Assembly (NCBI RefSeq): GCF_014839805.1 | Contig: NC_051116.1 | Span: 1,922,001-1,986,000, forward strand | DNA length: 64,000 nt | Reading direction: 5' to 3' | DNA from: Manduca sexta | Lineage: Eukaryota; Arthropoda; Insecta; Lepidoptera; Sphingidae | Position numbers and translations under genes: made by a program | Notes under the pieces: generated by a model | What the model saw: only the letters and a program-made list of their open reading frames with translations | The model's database searches: none | What the model was told of the DNA's origin: nothing | In this document: in pieces, positions 35,101 to 47,100 of the stretch | Numbering within the stretch: position 1 is the first letter of the stretch | Layout: every line of letters begins with the position of its first letter

Positions 35101-38100
35101 TAGAAACGGCGATAGCCTAGTTGGGTGTGGAACGGACTGCCGAGACGAATGGCCACAGGTTCAAAGCTCAAGGGCACACACGTCTGACTTTCCTTAAATT
35201 ATGTTTAGTGAATTATCGCTTGCTTTAACGGTAAAGGAAAACATCGTGAGGAAACCTGCATACCTGAGAAGTTCTCTATAGGAATTTTGAGCGGGAGTTG
35301 TCTACCAATCCGCATTAGGCCAGCGTGGTGGACTAAGGCCTAATCCCTCTCAGTTGTAGAGGAGGCCCGTGCAGCAGTGGGACAGTTTAATATAATACAT
35401 GACTGATATTATATATTAAGTTATACTAAACTATTTTGTCTTACATTGGAATGGTTTACGACTAGTTCATTACGCTGGTCTAGTGCGTTTTGATAGACTT
35501 CACATATCTTCGTAATTACACATAATTTTAGAAAAGTCAGAAGTGTACGCCCTTGGGATTCGAACCTGCGGGCATTCGTCTCGACAGTCCGTTCCACACC
35601 CAAGACTTTTGCCGCTTTTAAACTTAATATAATTAGTCATTACTTCATGGAACTTCAAAACTAATTTAATTTCACAATTAATTTAATATATATTATATGT
35701 ACACTATTGTACACCAATTAAAGTCGATACATATTCAATATAACCTAATTGCTTCTTGAAACTTGTGAATCAATCAAATAACTTATATATACGTATAATA
35801 TCTAAGTATATAGCAATTAGTGTATTGGATCTTCAATCAACCCTCATTTATAATTCTAGACAACGCCTGTAATTTAGGCGTCTTTGTAGGGTTGGTTGAT
35901 ATTAATAATTATTATATAATACTAGGGGTTGTTCGGCTTCGTCTGAGAAAGCCTGCTAGAAAAGTCTTTAAACTATAGCACTCCGTAATGCTTTTACTGG
36001 TGGTAGCTCTCATATGTGAGAGTCCGCCTGGGTAGGTACCACGGCAATGTCTATTTTTGCCGCCAAGCAGCAGTGTGTCGTCACTGTTGTGTTCCGGTTT
36101 GAGGGACATTGTAGCCAGTGTAACTACTGGACATAATAAGACTACATCTCATGATTCAGGATGGCGAGCGCAGTGGAATACCAAACAATATTTTGTAATT
36201 CAAGGTGTTGGTGTTTCTACAGTGTATGGACGGTTGTATCGCTTAACATCAGGTGAACGGTAAGCTCGTCTTGTTATTCAAAGAAATAAAAAAAAAATAT
36301 GCTATCAGTATGATGTGAGCAATATCTGTTTAAATAAGTTCATCATCGTCATCAGCCACGAGATGATGCTGAACATGCTCCTCCAAAGATTTCCAGATCG
36401 AACTATTGAAAGCGACCCGCATAAGCGACCTGCGACTTTTATTAGATCATCTGTACTCATGGTTGATATGATGAAAATTTATCAATTATTTTCTACAAAT
36501 ATCCCACCACTAACAGAAGTCTTGCACCTCTGCCTACCCCTTAAAAGGAGAACGGTATGATGCTTTAAAAATATTATCATCGACTTCTGAATTTTGACTA
36601 TCCATTAGCAAAGAACAGCTAATGTTAAAAATATAATCTCTTCTCTCATTAGCAAAATGCTAGAAAGAAATTGACCAGAAGAATTGTGCCAAATTATCAC
36701 TGATCACGGTACATTAAGTGTTTAGTGTTCAAGTCTAGACTGACACAGGATGTGGAGCGTTTGTCGAATGTTTTAGGCTATTGTTGTGATCTAGGAATTT
36801 TGTCATCGGGGCTTGAGAATGTAATTTTGTCCCAAAATAAATTCAAAGAAACTTGATATTATAAATGAAGTGTAATGCAGAATACGTTGTCAAAATTTGT
36901 AGTATATGTTGAAGAGGCTCATGGGTTCCCACAGACAAACTGCACAAGCATTTTTGTGGGGACAAACTATTATGAACGTACATATATTGATGGTTTAGTA
37001 ATGACATAAAAAATAAATCACAACAATGGGTTAATATACAGGGTCATTTTGACATAGTGTTACTAAATAAAACCACATACTCGTCTTCACCTTTGCTGAC
37101 ATTGTGATAAAAATTATCCATGAATAACGAATATTTTCACCAACAATCTTGGTTTTATTTTTCCGATTTTTTGATAATTTTGTAGTTTAATGCGAATATG
37201 GCGTGTGCGTGAGTGTTATTCTGACTGAAAGTATGATGTTGCCGCTCCGACGAATTTTCTTAGAGTAAGGGCTTTAGGGCGCGTAAAATTAAAATTACTT
37301 TTTATTAATATTTATTTTGTTCGAAATTTACACTTTTTCATTTTACATTTACGGCTCAAGTAACTTATTGTAAAGTGTTATTTCCAAGTAGATAAGTATG
37401 TGGTTTCAATTAGTAACGTAATGTCAAAATTACCCTGTATACAGGTGTGTTAATGTTGTAGAGGTATATTATTATAGAGAATTTTCTCTGAACATACTAA
37501 TCGCATGAAAATTTTATCTCTGACTGGAAGACTCCTGTACTTTGAATATTTTAAGCAACTGTTTATAATATTGGAATTTAATTTCATATTATAGAGAATT
37601 TTCTCTGAAAATACTAATCGTATATTGAAAATTCTTTCTCTGACTGATAGCTGCCTTTATCTTGGATACTTTAAGTAACTTTATATTGGAATTTAATTTT
37701 AACAAAGAGTTGATATGACGCTGGCTCACTATAACAAGGTTCTATGTTATATTTTTTACACAACTTAAGTTATACTATATGCTATCGCCTATCATATAAT
37801 TATTTCATTTCAGTTAAAAATTTAAATAATCCCTAAAGATAAAATAGGGAGAACCATGAATTTATTATCTTTTATAATTTTTACTAACATAAAAATTATA
37901 AATCTCATTTTCCGAACATAAATTAATTTACATAGGACTTGCAGTAGTAAACCAGCGATATTTTGTTCATTTTTATAACGAGATAGGTGATCTTACAATA
38001 AAAAAAAAACTGTGGAAATTAAAAAAAAATTGGATTTTCTTTTATTTTTATTTTACTTCAAACGTTTCAAAGACTGCTGCTTTCATCTTAATGGACAGAC

Positions 38101-41100
38101 TGAAGTCCGCTAAACAAAAAACTAATTTATTTTCAATGACTTATATTCGTTTAAACATAACAAACCATTAAAATCATTAAAATAAAGCGTAAAACACATA
38201 TATGTACTAATCCACTTCTCAGTACGATCTTAAGTGAACATTTAAAGTATTGAACTATTATTAAACTTGAGCTGTAATTTGAGCGCGTGTTCTCAGCTGA
38301 GTCAGAGCAATTAACAATCGTTTTCAATGAACGATATCAATCTCAATCTGCAATCAAATTCCGAGAGAAACCAATCAAAATAAATCATTTGTAAGCATGT
38401 CAAAAAAATCTTTGTTCTGATTAGTGCATGTTTTATTAATTCGAAAATAGGATTGGGGTCGTTTACTGAAAATGGCGGTTAATAAACAAAACAGCTGTCA
38501 AAATCCGTCATATGCCTTAAAATATCATTTGAAGAGGTGTTGTTATCAGTTTATTAAATAGCAGCGATCTTAAGATATTGATTATAATTTTACACCCTCT
38601 CAGCTCCTACTTGAGAGCGAATTTTAGTATTAATACAGCCCCTGAAAACGCGCTATTGCGCGCGAATATAAATCAAGCTGCTAGTAAAAATGTTTCAAGA
38701 TAAAAAAACTGCGGGCTAGGCAACTCGAAAATTCACTTTATTACAAACGAGAGTTCTGGAAGAGTTTTCGGTAGTTTGCAGTTTTTGGCGTCGTTGATAC
38801 ATGCTCTTGGAGTGGAGATTCGAGAACCTTTACTTTACAGTAAATGGATTTGGGATGTTGTGACTTAGGTTTATATTTATGATACTTATTGATGGATATT
38901 CTTGGATACGCTTTGCTCGTAACTTCGTCTGTGATAGACTATATTGGTAAAATTATTATTTCATGATTTCTGAGAGGATGAACTATTTAAAACAATAGTA
39001 AAAAAACTAATTAATTTGTATTTTTCCCTGTATAAACTATACCTATAGTTAGGTATTACCTTAAAATAATTTTGAAAAGAGCAACACTAGAGTTTCTTGT
39101 CAGTTCTTCTCTGGTGAAAACTGTTTTCCGAACTTGAGGTAGGTAAAATATGTTTAATTATTCATAACTTGGCTGAAATATCTTTGTATCAAATATTAGA
39201 ATCTATTATTGAAAATAAAGTCTTGTTGTTTGTTAAACTTAATCTAAAACAGACCAGCTGTAATTTGCAATTATCAACTTGTAATTTGAAATGAAATTAT
39301 TTATTTGTATCTGTAAAATGTTATACAATAGTTAGATTCCGTAAATATTAACTCTACTACCAGTTCGGAAAGCAGTTTTCACCAGAGAAGAACGGGCAAG
39401 AAACTGTGAAAATTTGTAATTAACATCCAAGCATCCAATCACACTATTTATAGTAATAAGAAATGATCGTAAGATAAGTAAAATTGATATTAAAATTGCT
39501 TAACTCTCTCAATTAACTTTAAACCAAATAACTTACTCCAGAATTAGTTGCGCAACCAAACCAAAAAGTGTTACCTCACCTAAAAATCGAACCCGACACC
39601 TCTCTTCCACAATATAAACGCTACAACCAAACACACTGAATCAAGTAAACTTACAAATTACATCATTTCACCCATGTTATCGTACAAAGCGAGCAATATC
39701 CGACGGGAACAACTTGCTCAGGAAATAAGTGTCAAAATCGCGAAGCACAACGTCTCACACATTTGTCAGAACTAATAACTAAGAACGTTTAACGCGATGT
39801 GAATATTTTAAATGTTGGAAGGATATAATTTAATACAAAGTGAATTTGTATACAGTTGTAAAGCAAAACATACAACATGCAGTTATCCCCGAAGGGGTAT
39901 GCAAAGGCGCAACCAGGGCACCCACTTTTCGCCAAGTGTGTTCCGTCCCATGATGTGATAGGGGGCGAGGCTATCGCCATATCGGACATAAATTCCAGGC
40001 TCCGGGCTGATATTGAACAGAAAACCCCAAATATAACTTTGCCCAAACCGGAATTCGCTTCAGAGCGCTGCCGCACCAAGCATTAATGCAAGTAATGCAC
40101 TCACTTCTCGCCACGTGACACTTTGATATTCCATCCCACAGTGTGGCAGAAGGCGAACCTATCGCCATGTTGGAAAAAACCAGACTTCGTAATGATATTG
40201 AACAGAAAGATATTTTTTCTTTTTATATTTAGGCACAGAAAAGTGAGACTCCATTGCTTCTGAGTAAGGAGAATGGGGTCGAGACATGATTCCTCGCCAG
40301 TCGACATAATTATGCCGGCCTGTAGGAGCCGGATATACACAAAGTGATCACATGGGCCACTATAGCGGGTTTTACACCTTGTGTACGTTATTCGCTATCC
40401 GGACGGATACAGACGTACCATCAAAAAATATAACTTATTTATATTGTTCCAGATAATACCAGCTATGTTCCACACGGCAAGCATATGGCTGACACTGGCG
40501 CTGGCCGTCCAGAGATACATATACGTGTGCCACGCGCCGGTCGCTAGGACTTGGTGAGTACGAATTATTATTAACTAGGAGTTTGACGAGGCTCCGTATG
40601 AGTGAAAGACTCTGAGTTACTTTTTGCGGACACGGCAAAGTACTAGTAGTACCTAGTAGTACCTACTGTACCCTTGTAAGTAAGTGGTAAGTGGAGTGGG
40701 GTCAAATAGAATGAATAGAATGTCGACTGCCGAGAGATTATTGCCCTTCGGCAGTCGACACGATTACGCCGGCCTGTTGGAACAGACTGATTCCGGAAAG
40801 CGATACACGTAGGCCACTATGACGGGTTTTAACACCTTGTTTATGGTGAACGCTATCCAGGCAGATATAAATATATTCCTACCACCAGCAAATTGAACAC
40901 CACCAAAGAAATTTAACAGCAACCAGCACGGCAAGCTGACTTCTTGAAATTTTTAAGCTCGAAGATCTTGCGGCGAGTCGCGTGTCTATTAAAACTTAAT
41001 GTTAACGCAACTGGAATTTTTGTGCAATATATACAAGACAAGTAACTTATTGCTATAAGTTAATATTTAGGCAAGTAACTTATAGCAATAAGTTACTTGT

Positions 41101-44100
41101 CTAAATATATTACACTAGGTGACTAGACAGACGTTGTCCCGTCTTAACTATGAATTTGCAGCGCACATTCTGTCAATGACTGAAATTAATTTTCTTAAAT
41201 TATCTAACGTTCCGGTTAACTTTCTTATTTTTTTCTTATATGAGAACCTTCTCCTGACAATAACAAACACAATAAAAAAATATATAAATCGGTCCAGCCG
41301 TTCACGCGTGATGGCGTGACCAAGGGAAATAGGGATTCATTTTTATATATATAGATGAACTATGTAATCAGGGGTGTAGCTACAGCTATATTAGCCGTAT
41401 CAGTGATACGGGGCCCCCGAGCTTTAGGCCCCCTCTTGGCCCTTCATAAAACTAAGCAGGCGCCCAAAATTCGCACTGCCCTGAAGAGCCCCCAATAAAT
41501 TTTGATATAGGTCCCTTCTATAGCAACTTACATTACTGTATGTAAATAAATAATTTAGGGCATGTTCACACAAGAATGTAATTTCAAACGTCGTCATAAT
41601 TTGTCGAATATAATACAGCTTCCTGCAACACAAATATCCATTAATCCTATGCTTGGTATTACTGGAATTCAGCTTGTAGATATATTATAATTCGCGTCGA
41701 TTCGCAAGAATTTCCCCTTGAATGAGATGTATGCAGTGATAGAGGGTTGAAACTGAATATTATCTATGAAATAATTCAATTATAATATGACAGCTTCTGC
41801 TAGCCGTGCTGCTAGTTGAAATTCTTAGAATAAATGTAGAAATTATGTACAGATATTATAATCACCAGAAACTTAGTAAAAGTTACTTAATGAACATGAT
41901 TTTTTATGCTTTGAATGACGAGACGAGCTTGCTGTTCGCCTGATGGTAAGCTATACAATTGCCCATAAACCGTAGAAACACCATCCAACACCTTGAAAGT
42001 TTTATTTGGTATTCTGAGACATGAGATGTTAAGTCATTCCATTTAGTAGTTACACTGGCTACAATGTCCTTAAAACCGGAACATAACAGTGACTACACAC
42101 TGCTGCTTGGCGGAATATAATAATGAATAGAAATATAGAGTAAATTAAATTTTACAAATACCTAACAAATTTCTTTAAAAACTAGGGATTCACAATAAAG
42201 TGAGACCTGTAAAGTATATAAACGTATTTTCAAATATTTTAAACTGTTACTACGTTTATATAAACAAATGTAGGCAGCAATTTGTTTTGGCGTTCCACGA
42301 ATCGTTAAAAACACGTAAATCTCTAATGTTAAGCTGGGAATTAATTCGTAAGCCGAAACCGAGGCCGAATTTCGACCTCTGCAACTGCACTGAAACATCT
42401 GGCTACGTATATATATTATATATAATATCAGCCCTGTACTATATACTGTCCCACTGCTGGGCAATGACTATCGAGAGGGATTATGCCTTAGTCCACCGCG
42501 CTGGCCTAGTGCTGATTAGTATTTTTTTGGATTGGATTCTGCTACTTCAATTGTCATTATTATCTATTATTGAAAAAAGTATAATGAATAATAATAATAA
42601 TATCAGCCCTGTATTAAGTATATACTTGCCCACTGCTGAGCACGGGCCTCCTCTACTACTGAGAGGGATTAGGCCTTAGTCCACCACGCTGGCCTAGTGC
42701 GGATTGGTAGACTTCACACACCTTCGAAATTCCTATAGAGAACTTCTCAGATGTGCAGGTTTCCTCATGATGTTTTCCTTCACCGTTAAAGCGAACGATA
42801 AATTCACAAAGAATACACACATGATTTTAGAAAACTCAGAGGTGTGTGCCCTTGGGATTTGAACCTGCGGACATTCGTCTTGGCAGTCCGTTCCACAACC
42901 AACTAGGCTATCGCCGCTTCGTGATGCATAAACTCGGTGGAAATTTAAAATATTGTAATGGTCTTTTTATCGTAAATACTATTGAAATGAAAATGTTATT
43001 CTCCATCGATATGAATATTTAAAATTTCAATTTAAAATTTATAAAATCCACAAAGAGACTTATATGTCAATCAAACAAGACGACAGCTGTAAGCCTGTAA
43101 ATGACTGATAAATGTAATAAAAGCCTTTAGCATTACTGAATATTAAAACAATCGAAACATTTTAAAAATAACACATAAATACTTTCATCCTATTTATTGA
43201 CTGAGGCATAATGTCGAATAAATTAGCCGAAAACGAAACTTCGGCCAATCACTAATGCTATAAAATTCCGTATATTTACACGTGCAGGTATGTTTGTTAG
43301 TAATCGGTCAAATCGTGAACCACAGAAAGCAGATGTTTGCGGTTTTCCTTCGTAATAGTTTTGAAATACTCCTATTGCTGTTTCGGCCTTAAGATTTAAG
43401 AGTTATATGTGTATAAGCATTATTGTATCTATATACCATCGTAAGTGCAGCCGGAGAGGAGGGGGGTATTGGTAGGTAGCGCCGACCCTAGAAACGTCTA
43501 TTGGCCCTAGAAAAAGCCTTACGAATACTGTGACCTTTTCATTGAAATTTGCGAGCAATTTTTTTGGTCCTGCCAGCCGCCGCCTTAGAAAATATCCTTA
43601 GCTACGCCAATGCTTTGGTATTGACTATTGAGGGAAGTGGATACGTATTTCTAACTCCTCCTCATCCTTAATTTCGACGCGGGCTGAGGCTGATTGGTGC
43701 TCTCAAACACTCATCGTTATAAAAACTAAGCCAAATTCTTCTAATTGCCATGAGGTACACATAGAAAAAGACCTTAGCTGCTTTATATCTTCTAATACAG
43801 TATTTCAATAAGGCTTTGGTATAGAAGAGTCAAGTGCAAACGCTATCTTACTTCTTACTAATATTATAAATACGAAAGATTCTGAAAATGTTTGGATATT
43901 TGCTAGAAGGTAACTCAGAAACTTCTGAACGGATTTGGATGGAATTTGAGACACAGGTAGACCATGTCCTGGATTAATGCATAGGCTACTTTTTACTCTC
44001 ATAAGAAATTATACAATTTGGTATCGTACAGGTTACTATGATTTGCTATAGTTTTGAAATAAAGCTATTTTGCAGATTTTATCGCATTTTGTATATAATA

Positions 44101-47100
44101 ACTAGCTGACCCGACAGACATTGTCCTGTGTTATCTATGTATGCACGCGCGCATTCTGTCGATCGCCGACAGTTATTTCAAACCACTAACAGTTATGTAA
44201 AATTAATATTGTCGTTAAGTTTTCTTAAATTTTCTAATTTTCCGCGCAATTTTTTAATTTTTTTCTTTCATAAGAACCTTCCCCTGACAATAAAAAAACA
44301 CAACAACCAAAAAAAATGTGAAATTGGTCCAGCCGTTTACGCGTGATGGCGTGACCAAGGGAAATAGGGATTCATTTTTATATATACAGATTTTCTCTCA
44401 AGGCTGAAAAACCTTTGAAACGTCGAGCAATACATATTGTAATATAAATTACTCATTCTCCAACATAATTCGCGAATGATTTCACTGATTTCTCTCGTAA
44501 ACACTATTCCACGTGTATAAACAAACTTCCAGATTCCGCGAAAAAGAATCAACGTTTCAAAATAATTTTATTACTATTTACTGACATTTCAAATTCCACG
44601 AATGGATTGTTTTAAAAGCAATTTAGTTTGTTCAACTTTTCTGTTAAAGTAAATAATTCTTGTTATTATAATTCCATTTAATTTACAGAGGAATGATAAA
44701 TAGATAGATAATTCTTAATTGAACACCACATAAGTAAAATAAAAAAACACATCGCTCTCTGAATAAAATAATGACCTATTTCAAAATTGTTAATTTGTGG
44801 GAATCGTCAAAGAAACGAATTTATGTTTGCGACCTTTTTTTTTAAGTTGCTATAAAATTGAACTTATTAAATATAGGTCAAAAATGAACCTGCAGCATAA
44901 AAAAAGGAAGAGAAACTAGAGGTCGCCAACAGAAATTAGTTTTTAGACGATTCCCACAAATTAACAATTTTGGAATAGGTCATTATTTTATTAAGAGAGC
45001 GACATATACAAATTAACTATAGTGCAACAATAGGTGATCTTAGAGCGATCTCTTCCATACAACAGTAATAAATGCTACATAAGAGACTCGAACGTATGCA
45101 AAGGCGCATGAGGACTAAGGCTTAATCCCTCTTAGTAGTAGAATAGGGCTGTACCCAGGGGTGGGACAGTATATAATACAGAGCTTATTCCTCCGGCATC
45201 CTTTCCTTCCCTTTCCGCATCCTCCAATGGGGCACCATGGTTGCTAAGCCGGACGTTCGCTTATACACCATTAACAGGGTTCCTCCGGTAATAACCATGG
45301 TACCTCACAAAAAAAATACAGAGCTGATATGATTACTAGTAAATGCGCAAGAGTATTACCTTATTAGTTACTTCGGATGCGTATTATTCTACTTTGTATA
45401 TACAAATCGGTAAACAAATATTCCAAACTCCGGGCTTTAACAGAACTGTAAAATCCAATATCATTTTGCCTGACCCGAGATTCGGAACCGAGACCTTATG
45501 CTAGTTTTTATCCCTAAAAAGAAGAAAGAGGGACCTCAATTCCCAGAAAAAATCATTCGAACTGACGGAACCGCTAGCAAATCTTAGCACTTAATAAAAA
45601 TCTACAAAAGGATATTCTTGGACCCTTTTACTAACAAAAATACAAAAGCTTCAATAGAAAATCGCGCTATTTTGGACACCGCGTCCTCAGTGCCATTAAA
45701 TAACACTTTTACGAGTTTTCCCTTTATAAAATAATCCATTCTTTCCGCCGTTTCGTCAAAATTATGTTTACGTGACCCGAACCCTACTACAAGCAAAACT
45801 GAAAGTAGCACTTGACTTGAATTATTTAGCTTTTTTGCATCGCTATGTACTAGATTCGGCGTTCCGAACATTCACTGTGTTCAAATGAATTAAACTGCAA
45901 TCCATTCAAACTGACTTTCGTATGGTCAATATTGACAGCTTGTTGTGTACGGAGTGGCGCTCATGATATAAGAACTCGAGTCTAAGTGTAAATAAGTAAA
46001 ATTATTTGTTGTTCAAGTGAATAAGTAGGTTATAACAGTGACGTTTTGGTTGCCATTTTAATTCAGATTTTAAACAAATAGTTTTTATGGTTTTTTGCTA
46101 CTGAATGATGGGACGAGCAAGCCATTCGCATAATAATAATAATTATTCACCCGTGCAACTGTCTCGCTCGCTCGCCGCTGCCGCTCGCGTTGCCGCTCGA
46201 GTGGCGATTCGTGCTTCTTACATTCGCTCGCCGCGCCGCACTGAGTCATCACTCAGAGCGTATTTTCGTATATATTTAAAACATTTTTTAACTACCAATG
46301 ATATAAAAATGATCAATAATTAAAAAATAATTTGAAAAATGTTTTATATTTCAAGAAAAAAAAATATTTTCATTCAAACGGCTTCGTTGTAAAATCATAT
46401 TCTTTCATTTAAAATATAATGCGTGGGACCTATCAAAATAACCTTGGTACCTAGTTAATGCACGGTTACTTCTCAGCTTACACCTTTGAAAGCAAACTAA
46501 TGAAGTATATTAACTTGTTTATAGATTTTAAAATATTATCGTCAGTTCAATGTACCGAAAACTACAAAAAAAAAATACAATACAAGTCAGCTGACATTAG
46601 AAGTGTAACAAGTTATAGGGTAGGAAAATAAGTTTTACGAGTTCAAATAGTAGGGGTTAAACTACGTTTCCGCACCGAGTGGGAATCATTTACGACTAGC
46701 AATAAAAGTAGACGATAATAAAATATCGGGCCATGTTTGCCGGCCCGGACTTAACGACTTTGTCGGCCGAGTCACCTGCGATCGTTGCTTATCTTTACTA
46801 TTCAACTAGGACTTCAGTTTATTTAATACTAGGTGTTGTTCACAACTTTTCTCGCGTGAAAAGCCGTTTCAAAATCAATATCATTGTAGTGATTCATAGC
46901 AGAGTACGACTCTAGCGCCATCTATTAAGGAAGTCCTATTACAATATTTCATAATTTGCCATGGGAGCAAATTGCTGAGATAAAAAGTAGCGTATGTGTT
47001 AATCCAGAACATAATCAACACGTGTGCAAAATTTCATCCATATTCGTTATTATTTCTTCGATTAACAAATATTCAAACAACCAAACATGCTCACAAACAT

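Larger units (their letters stand above)
28572..40452 (+). other. SPR: SPR intron 2 (11.9 kb)
   Basis: A phase 0 GT..AG intron and the main repeat reservoir of the gene. It holds SINE B (28.7 kb, 39.9 kb), family I MITEs (29.6, 37.0 kb), family E (33.2, 40.2 kb), an RTE tail (33.5 kb), Helitrons (32.1, 34.4 kb), SINE A copies in inverted pair (35.1-35.6 kb) and family C (36.0 kb). The stretches 30250-32079 and 37705-39080 are AT-rich with nothing recognisable. Confidence 0.9.

Noticed and set aside
42200..42679. 159-codon frame in SPR intron 3
   Set aside because: It spans two SINE A copies and AT-rich DNA; no domain was recognised.
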